From the NCBI GenBank assembly GCA_963668545.1, contig OY764868.1, forward strand, positions 868,001 to 932,000: DNA of 64,000 bases, read 5' to 3'. This document shows, in pieces, positions 1 through 8,469 of the stretch; the stretch's first letter is position 1, and each line of letters begins with the position of its first letter. The translations under genes were made by a program, and so were the position numbers. A model generated the notes under the pieces. The model was not told the DNA's origin. It did not search any database and saw only the letters and a program-made list of their open reading frames with translations. The DNA comes from G963662265 sp963668545 (GTDB lineage: Bacteria; Spirochaetota; Spirochaetia; CADAEX01).

Positions 1-468
1 ACCTATCTGCCTGCCTGATTTATCCATAACAGGGGCGAATGCCCGAAGTGATTTTCCCAGTGTTCCTGTTGCTATTGATATATAGCTTTCACCTGTTTCA
101 ATAATCCTCTGATTGTCCCCCCCGACAAATTTCTCCCCCACTTTATCAGGATCCGGGTGGGCAAACCTGATACTGTTCATGTCGCAGACAGTTATAAATC
201 TTATATTGGTAAGTGTGTTCCTGATATTGTTGACATAGCTGTTGCATCTGTTTTTGTCCCCTGTCAGAAGGGTATCAATAACTTCGCTGTCCTTTGCAAG
301 TCCCTGTGCAATATTCATTACAGTGATTTCAGAATAATTCTGGATAGTTTTCATTTCCATCCATATGCTGAATACCCCTGAAATAACAAGCGATATAAAG
401 ATAACCACAGTGGTCAGTATTGTTATTTTTGCTGCAAGGCCGGTTTCCTTAAATCTGATATGTTTCAT
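1..468 (-). CDS. CitA/DcuS-type sensor histidine kinase, N-terminal part (cut by window edge)
   Basis: The 156 codons run off the window start, so only the sensor half is visible. After a short cytoplasmic start there is one transmembrane segment (about residues 12-34), then an extracytoplasmic domain with the PDC/CACHE signature of the CitA/DcuS family: residues reading RFAHPDPDKVGEKFVGGD, then a stretch reading FAPVMDKSG. Family members sense citrate, C4-dicarboxylates or similar ligands and phosphorylate a response regulator. The kinase domain and the partner regulator would lie beyond position 1. The start ATG (468) overlaps the end of the upstream flavoprotein gene by 20 bases, so the two are probably co-transcribed and the ligand is plausibly linked to that enzyme's substrate. 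The family call rests on the sensor motif only. Confidence 0.75.
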   Translation of the reverse strand, partial: MKHIRFKETGLAAKITILTTVVIFISLVISGVFSIWMEMKTIQNYSEITVMNIAQGLAKDSEVIDTLLTGDKNRCNSYVNNIRNTLTNIRFITVCDMNSIRFAHPDPDKVGEKFVGGDNQRIIETGESYISIATGTLGKSLRAFAPVMDKSGRQIG

Positions 469-1861
469 TGGCTCCGTTTCTTCCCGCTATTCTGCCGAAT
501 ACAAGGCATTCTGTTATTGCGCAGCTTCCCAGCCTGCATGCCCCGTGAACTCCCCCTGTTATTTCACCTGCTGCATATAACCCTTCTATCCTGTTCCCGT
601 CAAGGTCAAGAACATGGGCTTCGCTGTCTATTCCGACCCCACCCATTGTATGGTGTACCTTGGGCCACAGCCTGATTGCATAGAAAGGGGCTTTATCAAC
701 AGGGGAGGCATTTTCGAGCATGGGTTTTCCGTATTCGCTGTCGTTTCCTTTCATGACAGAACTGTTGAACTTTTTAAGAGAGTTTTCAAGCTCTTTGCAG
801 TCAATAGAGTATTCAAAGGCAAGCTCAGAAAGGGTTTCAAAGCTTTTTACAACCCCTTTTTTCATACACTTTTCAATATCCCACCCTGATTCTTTCACTG
901 CTTTTGAATCTGCTATTCCTATACATGGATGTCCCTTCGCAAGTATTGCGTCTGAAACTGTTTTCCTGTTTCCAAGCTCATTCACGAATCTTCTCCCTGT
1001 TTCAGGGTCTATCACCAGTCCGTACTGAAACACTATATATTCAGAGAAAGAGGGCCCGTCCCCGTATCCTTTTTCATCTGGAGATGCCCAGGGACCTGTC
1101 TGAATGTGGGAAAGCTGAACAGGGGCGGCTCCTGCCCTGATTGCTTCTTTAAGGGGGTGTGAATCAGAAAAAACCTGAGTTGTTGCTGAAACAGTTTCAT
1201 TAAGACGGGGATCCTGGACTGACCGGAAATATTTATCGCTTGCAAAACCCCCTGCAGCAAGGATCACTGCCTTTTCTGCCCTGATATTTATTTCCCTCCC
1301 TTTTTTTATTCCCCTGAAGTCATATCCCTCTTCAGCTGTAATCCCTTCAATCCTTCCATTGCTGTTTCTTATGAGTTTTTTCATGAAACAGCTGTATCTG
1401 ATTTCTATTCCCAGTTCTTTTATCTTCTCAATCTGTTTTTTTATTATTGTATGGCCTGTTACCTTCTCTGCAGTATAGCAGCGCGGAACAGAATGTCCTC
1501 CGAAAATATCAACCCTGTCAAGATATCTGACACCCAGGTATTCTTTTGACCAGAGAAATGCATTCCTTGAGTTTTCAACCACTGTTTTGACAAGATCAGG
1601 GTGGTTTATTCCCATGCCTGCATTCATCATATCCCTGAAAAAGAGATCACAACTGTCTTCAATTCCTCTTATTCTCTGCTCTTCTGTCCCGCAGGCTGCA
1701 ATCCCGCCGTCGCTTATTACCGAGTTGCCTCCGGGGGCCTTCATTTTTTCTATTACAAGCACTTCAGCTCCGCTGTTGTGAGCTTCAATTGCTGCTGAAA
1801 GCCCTGCAAATCCTGATCCGATTATTATTATGTCTGTTCTGTTATCCCATTCATTTATCAT
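449..1861 (-). CDS. Fumarate reductase/flavocytochrome c-type FAD flavoprotein
   Basis: A 470-residue FAD-dependent protein of the succinate dehydrogenase/fumarate reductase flavoprotein group. The N-terminal dinucleotide-binding motif GSGFAG is at residues 15-20. Near the C-terminus the segment HHTMGGVGID and the later GLYAAGEITGGVHGA are typical of soluble flavocytochrome c-like reductases (fumarate, urocanate or methacrylate reductases). There is no haem-binding CXXCH, no N-terminal FMN-binding domain and no clear signal peptide, so the electron donor must be a separate protein and the location is probably cytoplasmic. It overlaps a CitA/DcuS-like sensor gene downstream and follows a methyltransferase gene 21 bases upstream. 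The class is secure; the substrate cannot be read from the sequence. Confidence 0.85.
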   Translation of the reverse strand: MINEWDNRTDIIIIGSGFAGLSAAIEAHNSGAEVLVIEKMKAPGGNSVISDGGIAACGTEEQRIRGIEDSCDLFFRDMMNAGMGINHPDLVKTVVENSRNAFLWSKEYLGVRYLDRVDIFGGHSVPRCYTAEKVTGHTIIKKQIEKIKELGIEIRYSCFMKKLIRNSNGRIEGITAEEGYDFRGIKKGREINIRAEKAVILAAGGFASDKYFRSVQDPRLNETVSATTQVFSDSHPLKEAIRAGAAPVQLSHIQTGPWASPDEKGYGDGPSFSEYIVFQYGLVIDPETGRRFVNELGNRKTVSDAILAKGHPCIGIADSKAVKESGWDIEKCMKKGVVKSFETLSELAFEYSIDCKELENSLKKFNSSVMKGNDSEYGKPMLENASPVDKAPFYAIRLWPKVHHTMGGVGIDSEAHVLDLDGNRIEGLYAAGEITGGVHGACRLGSCAITECLVFGRIAGRNGANETYQI

Positions 1862-1882
1862 TATTTCCCTTCAATTAAAGAC

Positions 1883-2497
1883 TTATTTTCCTGCAATTAT
1901 TTCAAAAACATGCTTGTCTTCTTTATATTTTGATGTTGTCTTTTCTGATACAGAGAGTTCTTTCCATCCTGTGAAAAAATTAATAACTGATTCCCTGTTA
2001 AAAAACCTCTTGTAATGTCCGTCCTGGTTGTAGAACCCTTTTTCAACTTCGACCCCTTTTCCTGCCCTGTAGTGGTAGTCCCTGTCCGAATTCACCCTGG
2101 CAAAGAGAAATCCCCCCCCTTTCAGTATTCTTTTCATCTCCTCAAGTATTTCCGAAGTTTCCTCGGCTGAAAAATAGTGGAGACACAGGTCTGCAATTAT
2201 AACATTGAATGAGCTGTTTCCAAAAGGAAGCTTCTGTGCAAGGTCAACTTTCATTATCTCCGCTTCAGGAACTCTTGCCTTGAAATTTTCAAGTGCTGTC
2301 AGGGAGATATCGGTTGATATGATACTGTAACCGCTTTTGAGAAGATGCTCGCTCAGGTATCCTTCGCCGCACCCGAATTCAATTATTCTGTCATCATCTT
2401 TAATCAGGTTCATGTAGCATTTGAGCCACAGGTCCTTCTCTGAAATTTCCAGATTTCTCATGTACATATCGTTCCAGTAATTTTCCCTGTTTTCCAT
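1883..2497 (-). CDS. Class I SAM-dependent methyltransferase
   Basis: A 204-residue protein with a Rossmann-type methyltransferase core. Motif I reads FGCGEG at residues 41-46, followed by an acidic residue at the end of strand 2 (STDIS) and a motif IV-like segment reading IADLCLHYF. This resembles the small TehB/UbiE-like methyltransferases, whose substrates vary widely. It is the first gene of an apparent minus-strand operon with the flavoprotein (21-base gap) and the sensor kinase. I cannot assign a substrate. Confidence 0.8.
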   Translation of the reverse strand: MENRENYWNDMYMRNLEISEKDLWLKCYMNLIKDDDRIIEFGCGEGYLSEHLLKSGYSIISTDISLTALENFKARVPEAEIMKVDLAQKLPFGNSSFNVIIADLCLHYFSAEETSEILEEMKRILKGGGFLFARVNSDRDYHYRAGKGVEVEKGFYNQDGHYKRFFNRESVINFFTGWKELSVSEKTTSKYKEDKHVFEIIAGK

Positions 2498-2693
2498 TCT
2501 GCGCTGACTCTCCTGTTCCTGAAATATTTACCCTGTACTGTTTCAGGATAATAAATGACTTATTTGATTTTACAGTCTGGAAAAATCAAAATCAAGAAAT
2601 ATATTTCCGCTTTTCAGGCAGTCAATAATATGTAAAAAAATATCCGGGAGAATTTAAAACTGTATAATCAGTAATCATTATTGATAAATCTTG

Positions 2694-2755
2694 TATAATT
2701 CTTTATATAGTGTTAATATGTCCGATAATTTAAGTAGATACGCTATATATGGTAT
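2694..2755 (+). promoter_or_regulatory. Putative nrdJ promoter with NrdR-box-like sites
   Basis: The 16-mer at 2740-2755 (ACGCTATATATGGTAT) matches 13 of 16 positions of the NrdR box consensus ACACWATATATTGTGT as I remember it. A weaker copy (10 of 16) lies at 2700-2715, directly after a TATAAT at 2694-2699 that could be the -10 element. The sites start 40 bases apart, wider than the usual spacing of about 31. NrdR represses ribonucleotide reductase genes in many bacteria, and the next gene is exactly that. No -35 element is convincing. Confidence 0.35.
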
Positions 2756-2778
2756 ATGTATTTCATAACGGAGGTTAT

Positions 2779-5013
2779 ATGTCTGAATTATCACAGAAAA
2801 TAAGCAGTGAGATCTTTAAAATAAAATATATGCTTCACGGTGAAAAGGAACCTGATGAAGTTTACAGAAAAATAGCAGATGAGATAGCTTCTGCGGAAAA
2901 AAAAGGAAGAAGGAAAGAGTGGGGGGATAGATTCTACAGTGAAATCAGTTCAGGACGTCTCATTCCAGCAGGGCGTATACTTGCAAATGCAAGGCCTGAA
3001 AGCAGAATGAAAAACTATAACAACTGTTTTACAATTGATATAGAGGATTCGCTTGAAGGTATTTATGATTCCCTTAAAGAGGATGCTGTCATAAGCAAAA
3101 TGGGAGGGGGAGTGGGGTTTGATATATCAAAACTCAGACCTAAAGGTGACAGTCTTTCAAAGGGGGGGGAATCATCAGGTGTAATATCCTTTCTCAGAAT
3201 ATTTGATCAGTCTGCAAAGACTATAATGACAGGGGGGCAGAGAAGGTCTGCACATATTGCTCTTCTTGATGTTTCACACCCTGAAATTGAGGATTTCATA
3301 ACAGTAAAGCAGGGGGACGGAAACAGGGAGCTTACTCAGTTCAATATTTCTGTGAAGATAACTGATGATTTCATCAGAGCAGTTGAAAAGGGCGCTGACT
3401 GGAATCTTGTATACGGTGGAAAAGTATATAAAACAGTCAAGGCAAGGGAGCTCTACGATCTAATTGCAAGGAATGCATATCTTCATAATGAGCCTGGTAT
3501 TTTCTATTCAGATACTGTTGAAAAATACAACAACGGATACTGGGCTTTCCGGATGGACAGGGTCAATCCGTGCGGGGAACTTGTAATGCCTCCCTATTCA
3601 CTGTGCTGCCTTTCCGCTGTAAACCTTGTCCATTTTGTTGAAAATCCCTTTACAGATAATGCCTTATTTGACTTTCAAGGGTTTGCTGAAACAGTTTCAA
3701 CCGGGGTCAGGTTTCTCGATGATGTTCTTGACAGGACTGCTTACCCTCTTGAAAAAATAAGGCAGTTTTCCCGTCAGTGGAGAAGGATAGGGCTGGGCTT
3801 TACAGGCCTGGGGGATGTTTTTGCAATGATGAAGATGAAATACGGTGATGATGAATCACTTAAGCTTTCCGCTGAGATCGCAGAATCTCTCCGTAATGAA
3901 TCCTATAGAGCATCAAGCTGTCTTGCAGCTGAAAAAGGGAGTTTCCCCGCTTTTGACAGCGATAAATTTCTGAAAGCTGAGTTTGTCATGAATCTTCCCC
4001 CTGATATAAGGGAAATGATCAGGAATCAGGGGATGAGGAATATCCAGCTTAATACGGTTGCCCCGACAGGAACTACATCGCTTTCTGTCGGACAGAACTG
4101 TTCTTCCGGCATAGAACCCATATTTTCCCTTACATTCAACAGAAACATAAGGACAGGGAAGGGTGATGAAACTGTGACAGAGGAGGTGTCTGATTATGCA
4201 TACCTTCTTTACAAAAATATCACCGGGAGATCAGATGTGCCTGATTATTTTGTCACAACAAGAGATATAGATCCATACAAATCAATAGATATACAGGCTG
4301 TTTTCCAGAAGTATGTGGACCACAGCATTTCCAAGACACTCAATCTTCCTCCGGGTACCACTTATGATGAATATGTCAATCTTTTCATGTACGGATACAG
4401 GAAAGGCCTGAAGGGCTTTACAACTTTCAATCCTGAAGGAAGCATGAAGGGGATTCTTGAATACAGCGGCGAAACTGAAAAAATGACCAGGAGCCATACA
4501 GTAAAAAGGCCCCGGGACCTTGCATGCGAAATTCACAGAATTTCTTCAAAGGGTAAAAGCTATATAGTTATTGTAGGGATATATCAGGGTTCCCTTTATG
4601 AGCTGTTTGTAATTGATGATCCTGAAAAGGATATAGATCTGGGCAGCCGAAAGAGCGGGATTGTGAGAAAGGTCAGGAAGGGAAGGTATGACCTGATTTT
4701 TAAAAACGGGAAAGAACTTACCATGCTGAAGGATTTTACCCGTGAATATGATTCTCCTGACGCTTCCCTTGCAAGGTTCATATCAATGGCTCTCCGTCAC
4801 GGAACACCGCTTCCCTATGTTGTTGATCAGCTTGTAAAGGACACCAACTTTATTGATTTTGAAAGAAGCGTATCGCGGGTGCTTAAAAAATATATTAAGG
4901 ATGGAGAAGAGGTTGTCTCGGGAGAGAATATCTGCCCCGACTGCGGCGGCAGACTCACCTACAGGGACGGCTGCATATCTTGTATTGAATGCGGATACAG
5001 CAAATGTTCCTGA
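2779..5013 (+). CDS. nrdJ: Adenosylcobalamin-dependent (class II) ribonucleotide reductase
   Basis: The product reduces ribonucleotides to deoxyribonucleotides using adenosylcobalamin to generate the thiyl radical, so it works with or without oxygen. Family signatures include MGGGVGFDISKLRP, the NPCGE motif with nearby cysteines (CCLSAVNL), and NTVAPTGTTSLSVGQNCSSG in the barrel. A TSCPD-like region follows, and the last 30 residues hold a cysteine cluster (CPDCGG, CISCIECG) that in this family forms the C-terminal redox/zinc tail. I chose ATG 2779 (744 residues) because GGAGG lies at 2770-2774; an in-frame ATG at 2749 has no ribosome-binding site. No cobalamin riboswitch is visible upstream. 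It is monocistronic, ending in a strong hairpin terminator. Confidence 0.95.
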   Translation: MSELSQKISSEIFKIKYMLHGEKEPDEVYRKIADEIASAEKKGRRKEWGDRFYSEISSGRLIPAGRILANARPESRMKNYNNCFTIDIEDSLEGIYDSLKEDAVISKMGGGVGFDISKLRPKGDSLSKGGESSGVISFLRIFDQSAKTIMTGGQRRSAHIALLDVSHPEIEDFITVKQGDGNRELTQFNISVKITDDFIRAVEKGADWNLVYGGKVYKTVKARELYDLIARNAYLHNEPGIFYSDTVEKYNNGYWAFRMDRVNPCGELVMPPYSLCCLSAVNLVHFVENPFTDNALFDFQGFAETVSTGVRFLDDVLDRTAYPLEKIRQFSRQWRRIGLGFTGLGDVFAMMKMKYGDDESLKLSAEIAESLRNESYRASSCLAAEKGSFPAFDSDKFLKAEFVMNLPPDIREMIRNQGMRNIQLNTVAPTGTTSLSVGQNCSSGIEPIFSLTFNRNIRTGKGDETVTEEVSDYAYLLYKNITGRSDVPDYFVTTRDIDPYKSIDIQAVFQKYVDHSISKTLNLPPGTTYDEYVNLFMYGYRKGLKGFTTFNPEGSMKGILEYSGETEKMTRSHTVKRPRDLACEIHRISSKGKSYIVIVGIYQGSLYELFVIDDPEKDIDLGSRKSGIVRKVRKGRYDLIFKNGKELTMLKDFTREYDSPDASLARFISMALRHGTPLPYVVDQLVKDTNFIDFERSVSRVLKKYIKDGEEVVSGENICPDCGGRLTYRDGCISCIECGYSKCS

Positions 5014-5016
5014 ATC

Positions 5017-5049
5017 AAGGCCGGATTTGTTTCCGGCTTTTTTTATTTT
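5017..5049 (+). terminator. Intrinsic terminator of nrdJ
   Basis: A 9-bp stem (arms 5017-5025 and 5032-5040, one G-U pair) with a 6-base loop is followed by a run of T. It begins four bases after the nrdJ stop codon and overlaps the 3' end of the convergent DUF2786 gene. Confidence 0.85.
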
Positions 5050-5708
5050 TTTATCTGCCTGCTCAGGGAAATCTTGTTTCCCACTTTCTGCCCCAGTCCG
5101 TAGGATTCGGGGTCCACCCTGTTGTTGACCCGTTTCTTTCTTACAGTACCATAGGTCTCTTCAAGATATCCGCTGTTTTCAGACCTTGTTTTCCCTTCCA
5201 TTGAGAGGACAAGCTGTTTTTCGTCCTCTGAAGCAGTTTCATCAGCATTCATTTTTTTAAGCCTTTCATTGATATTTACTACCATGCCGTACCTGAAGCT
5301 GTCAGGGTGCCTTACCACAGGATTATATTTTCTGCTTATTCTTGTAATTGTTTCATGAAGGTACTGGAAAAGGTTCTCTGCCGCATTTACATTTATATCC
5401 CTTCCGATAATGTAGACCTTTCCCTCTCCCGGTTTATGTACAGCTTCCGTGTAGGTCGCGTTCATTATTGTTGAGAGTAGAGCTGATTCCCAGTTTCTCA
5501 GCCTTTTCTTATCAAGTATGCTTCTCTCTATTACAGTGTTTTTAGAATCATGGCTGCTTATGTCTGTCATTGAGAGGCCGTGTTTAGCGAGAAGCAGGTG
5601 AACCTTTGCAAGGGCGGAAGCTGCTTCAGCTTCATTTGGGGAGTCTGAAAGTGCTATCAGCTTTTTAATTTTTTCAAATATTATTTTATTATCCTTTTCG
5701 TCATTCAT
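5043..5708 (-). CDS. DUF2786 domain protein
   Basis: A 221-residue soluble protein. Residues 11-50 match the DUF2786 pattern (KIKKLIALSDSPNEAEAASA, then LLAKHGLS), a short helical domain of unknown function seen in bacteria and phages. The following region (YIIGRDINVNAAENLFQYL) resembles the domain that commonly accompanies DUF2786. The C-terminal 60 residues are charged and contain a basic segment. A ribosome-binding site AAGGAG precedes the ATG. Its 3' end lies inside the nrdJ terminator. The biochemical role is unknown. Confidence 0.75.
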   Translation of the reverse strand: MNDEKDNKIIFEKIKKLIALSDSPNEAEAASALAKVHLLLAKHGLSMTDISSHDSKNTVIERSILDKKRLRNWESALLSTIMNATYTEAVHKPGEGKVYIIGRDINVNAAENLFQYLHETITRISRKYNPVVRHPDSFRYGMVVNINERLKKMNADETASEDEKQLVLSMEGKTRSENSGYLEETYGTVRKKRVNNRVDPESYGLGQKVGNKISLSRQIKK

Positions 5709-5868
5709 ACTTTATTCTCCTTGATTGTTGCTGATATGCCAGTAAAGAGAAACTGTTTTTACTGTATTTGAATACAGGGATTGGATTTAAGGCGGGGAGG
5801 GTGATATCCTCTGAAATTCTGTATCAGCTTAATTAATCCGTACTTTTTTAAATTATAAATCCTGATAG

Positions 5869-6066
5869 TCAGTCCTGTTTTATCTCTTTAACCCGGCCGA
5901 CATCTCCCGATTCAAGACGTACTTTTATACCGTGCGGATGGAATGAGGAATTTGTAAGAATATCCTTTACTGTCCCGTATGTCAGCCTGCCGCTTCTCTG
6001 GTCCTGCTTTAAGACAATTGCTACCTGGATTCCCGGTTTTATATCGTTTCTGTTTCTTCCGTCCAT
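5869..6066 (-). CDS. ywbE: YwbE family protein
   Basis: A 65-residue protein matching the YwbE/DUF2196 family over its whole length: NDIKPGIQVAIVLKQDQRSG, then VKDILTNSSFHPHGIKVRL and GRVKEI. The family is small, soluble and widely conserved in Firmicutes and some other bacteria; its function is not established. It starts two bases after the Pfs-LuxS stop codon, so the two are translationally coupled in one operon. Confidence 0.85.
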   Translation of the reverse strand: MDGRNRNDIKPGIQVAIVLKQDQRSGRLTYGTVKDILTNSSFHPHGIKVRLESGDVGRVKEIKQD

Positions 6067-6068
6067 TG

Positions 6069-7283
6069 CTATTTCCTTTTTCCCGGATAATAAAGGTTTT
6101 TATCTGTCAAGTTTTCAAGAACATTACTGATGTAGAGAGAAGCTTCCGATTTAGCACCATCAAGGTCCTGGTCCCTGAAATTACCGCAGTCTTCAGCTGT
6201 TGCCCCGGGAATTTCACCTTTGTAGTCTGCTATAAAGGTAAACATTTCCTTTATTACTTCTTTGACATCAGTGGATTTGAGGTCCCCGTGAAAAATGACA
6301 TAGAAACCTGTCCTGCATCCCATTGGTCCGAAATACACAGTCCTGTCTTTCCATTCGCTGTTGTTTCTGAGGAATGTTGCCCCGAGATGTTCAATTGTGT
6401 GGAGTGCTGCAATATCAAGAACATTTTCCCTGTTGGGAAGCTTCATTCTGATATCAAATGTTGTAACTGTCTCTTTTCCAAGCATGTCCTGCCTTGAGAC
6501 GAATATACCTCTATCCATTTTTGTATGATCAATAGTAAAACTTTCTATTTTATTCATTTCCATTTTATTTTCTCCTCCTGCCCCGGAAGCAAGCTTTTTT
6601 ATAAGTCCTTTTAAAAGGTTCACAGAATTGGCAGCTGCCACAGGAAGGTATTTGTCAAAAGAGATTTCATTACCTTCTGTAAAGATAAGATCAGATATTG
6701 ACCTTATTATCAGGAAAGGTGTGCTGAACCTGTAACATGCCTGTGCAACAGCGCCTCCCTCCATTTCGCCTGCAATTACATCAGGGAAATTGTCATTCAC
6801 ATTATCTATATGCTGCTTTTCATTAAGAAAAAGATCTCCTGAAACAATAAGCCCTTTATGGATTTTATATCGGCAGTCAAAAAGAGTACAGTCGTTTGCC
6901 ATATTTAAAAGTTTCATATCGCTTTCAAAATAGAGAGGACAACCGGGAACCTGACCTATTTCATATCCGAAAGCTGATACATCAACATCATGCTGTGCAA
7001 CTTTTGTGGAAAGAACAATATCTCCTATCGAGAGTTTTTTTGAAAAACCCCCTGCCGACCCTGTATTGACAAGATAGTCCGGTTTGAATCTGTCAAGGAG
7101 TATTGCAGATGCTATGGCAACATTGACCTTTCCAATACCTGACTGAAGAAGGATAATGCTTATATTATGTATCTCCCCTGTAAAAAAGGTGAAGCCGCCT
7201 GTTATAATGGTCTTCTTCTTTTCAAGTTCATTGTTAAGGCCGCTTAATTCCTCCTCCATGGCAACAATAATTCCAAGTTTCAT
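6069..7283 (-). CDS. mtnN-luxS: Fused MTA/SAH nucleosidase (Pfs) and S-ribosylhomocysteine lyase (LuxS)
   Basis: A 404-residue fusion covering two successive steps of the activated methyl cycle. Residues 1-230 are the nucleosidase: Glu12 in the AMEEEL start, EMEGG at 173-177 and Asp198 in SISD correspond to known catalytic and substrate residues of E. coli MTAN. Residues 241-404 are LuxS: the zinc ligands HTIEH (295-299) and Cys366 (AEDCGN) are present, as are the catalytic Cys323 (GPMGCRTG) and Glu298. SAH is thus cleaved to S-ribosylhomocysteine, then to homocysteine plus DPD, the AI-2 precursor. The linker (about 231-242) is short and Gly-rich. The reading frame is intact, with no stop between domains. 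The linker DNA itself encodes a strong ribosome-binding site and ATG, so a separate LuxS may also be made. Confidence 0.95.
   Translation of the reverse strand: MKLGIIVAMEEELSGLNNELEKKKTIITGGFTFFTGEIHNISIILLQSGIGKVNVAIASAILLDRFKPDYLVNTGSAGGFSKKLSIGDIVLSTKVAQHDVDVSAFGYEIGQVPGCPLYFESDMKLLNMANDCTLFDCRYKIHKGLIVSGDLFLNEKQHIDNVNDNFPDVIAGEMEGGAVAQACYRFSTPFLIIRSISDLIFTEGNEISFDKYLPVAAANSVNLLKGLIKKLASGAGGENKMEMNKIESFTIDHTKMDRGIFVSRQDMLGKETVTTFDIRMKLPNRENVLDIAALHTIEHLGATFLRNNSEWKDRTVYFGPMGCRTGFYVIFHGDLKSTDVKEVIKEMFTFIADYKGEIPGATAEDCGNFRDQDLDGAKSEASLYISNVLENLTDKNLYYPGKRK
6561..6580 (-). promoter_or_regulatory. Internal ribosome-binding site and start codon for free LuxS
   Basis: On the minus strand the linker codons read CAGGAGGAGAAAATAAAATG. 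This gives a GGAGG/GGAG Shine-Dalgarno 8-10 bases before the ATG of residue Met241 (6561-6563). Initiation here would give a 164-residue protein, the normal size of a stand-alone LuxS. Confidence 0.6.
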
Positions 7284-7678
7284 ATTGCATCCCTTTTATC
7301 CTTTTATTAACTTTTCTACTATATCAGTATATAACAATATCGGTAATATTAAATATTATTAAGTGCAACAAATATAATTCGAAGTTTTTCTGACCTGAAA
7401 AAAAGTATTTGAAAGAAGGGCTTCTTATAATTTGGAGCTTGTAAACATGATTATAATTCAGAATCCCCGAAGGATTGATAACTCCGGGTAATTTAAATAA
7501 CTTCTTGCTATATAAAGGTTTAGGGGTGGTTGATTAAATAGTTTTTTTTTAATACCATCACATTCCCTTCTTCAGGAAAATGCCCGGAAAAAGGATTGAA
7601 ACTCAACCTTGGAAATTGCTTTATAACTGGATAAATTTCACTGAAGAGGGAAAAACAATTAACGGGGAAATTTAATTA
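7284..7678. other. Intergenic region between divergent mtnN-luxS and satP
   Basis: These 395 AT-rich bases hold no convincing open frame. Points seen: a perfect dyad AAGAAG-GG-CTTCTT at 7413-7426 that abuts a TATAAT (7426-7431) without a matching -35; a weak candidate satP promoter TTGATT (7530-7535), 17 bases, TACCAT (7553-7558); and a run of nine T (7542-7550). The region must contain both divergent promoters, but none is certain. Confidence 0.4.
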
Positions 7679-8296
7679 ATGAACGAAACTTTTGTGGCAG
7701 TCAAGGACAATACTGCAAATCCTGCTCCTCTGGGGCTTATCGGATTCGGACTTACAACAATTCTGCTTAATATCCATAATGCAGGATTCTATCCGCTCAA
7801 CTCAATGATCATGGGTATGGGAATCTTTGTCGGAGGGCTTGCGCAGGTTGTTGCAGGCATACTTGAGGCAAGGAAAAACAACACTTTCGGTACGACAGCA
7901 TTTACTGCATACGGTTTTTTCTGGCTCAGTCTGGTAGCTGTATGGGTAATGCCTTCACTCGGTGTTGCAGAAAAAGCATCTTCATTTTCAATGGGATTTT
8001 ATCTCCTTCTCTGGGGGCTTTTTACTCTAGGTCTGTTTTTGGGGACATTTAAGATGACAAGGGTACATCAGATCATTTTCGGCTCACTGGCACTCCTCTT
8101 CTTTCTTCTTGCAGCAGGGGATTTTACAGGAATCAGCCTGATCAAAGTAATTGCCGGGTTTGTAGGAATAATATGCGGATTGTCAGCCTTTTACGGATGC
8201 ATAGCACAGGTACTGAATGAAGTTTACGGGAAAACAGTTCTTCCCATGGACAGGTTTCCTGCACTTAAAGTGCTTGCTGCTGCAATTTCTGAATAA
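7679..8296 (+). CDS. satP: Acetate/succinate permease, GPR1/FUN34/YaaH family
   Basis: A 205-residue inner-membrane protein with six predicted transmembrane helices. The family signature NPAPLGLIGFG is at residues 14-24, followed by the conserved pattern around GFYPLN and GGLAQVVAGI. SatP (YaaH) members carry acetate or succinate with protons. The gene stands alone, with a hairpin terminator after it, suggesting its own control. In an anaerobic spirochaete it could export or recapture acetate, which is inference. Confidence 0.88.
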   Translation: MNETFVAVKDNTANPAPLGLIGFGLTTILLNIHNAGFYPLNSMIMGMGIFVGGLAQVVAGILEARKNNTFGTTAFTAYGFFWLSLVAVWVMPSLGVAEKASSFSMGFYLLLWGLFTLGLFLGTFKMTRVHQIIFGSLALLFFLLAAGDFTGISLIKVIAGFVGIICGLSAFYGCIAQVLNEVYGKTVLPMDRFPALKVLAAAISE

Positions 8297-8347
8297 CAGG
8301 ATTACAGAATCTCTTTTGTTGTTTTACAAGCTTTAAAACAGTAATTC

Positions 8348-8390
8348 ATCAGCTTTCCACAGTGTATGATTTTGGAAAGCTGATATTTTC
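8348..8390 (+). terminator. Intrinsic terminator of satP
   Basis: A perfect 11-bp inverted repeat (8348-8358 and 8374-8384) with a 15-base loop is followed by ATTTTC. It lies 52 bases after the satP stop. Confidence 0.65.
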
Positions 8391-8469
8391 AACCGGAAAT
8401 ATGGGGAGTAAAAACCTGTTTTATTATTACAGGAAGAATAATCCGTTTAAAAACTGAATTTTCAGACAA

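Noticed and set aside
2498..2778. Cobalamin riboswitch upstream of nrdJ
   Set aside because: No B12-box (GCCACTG-like) or conserved core is present; the leader is AT-rich.
6541..6600. Frameshift or sequencing error joining two separate genes (pfs and luxS)
   Set aside because: The frame is continuous, the linker is a natural Gly-rich sequence and no stop is interrupted; fusion is the simplest reading.
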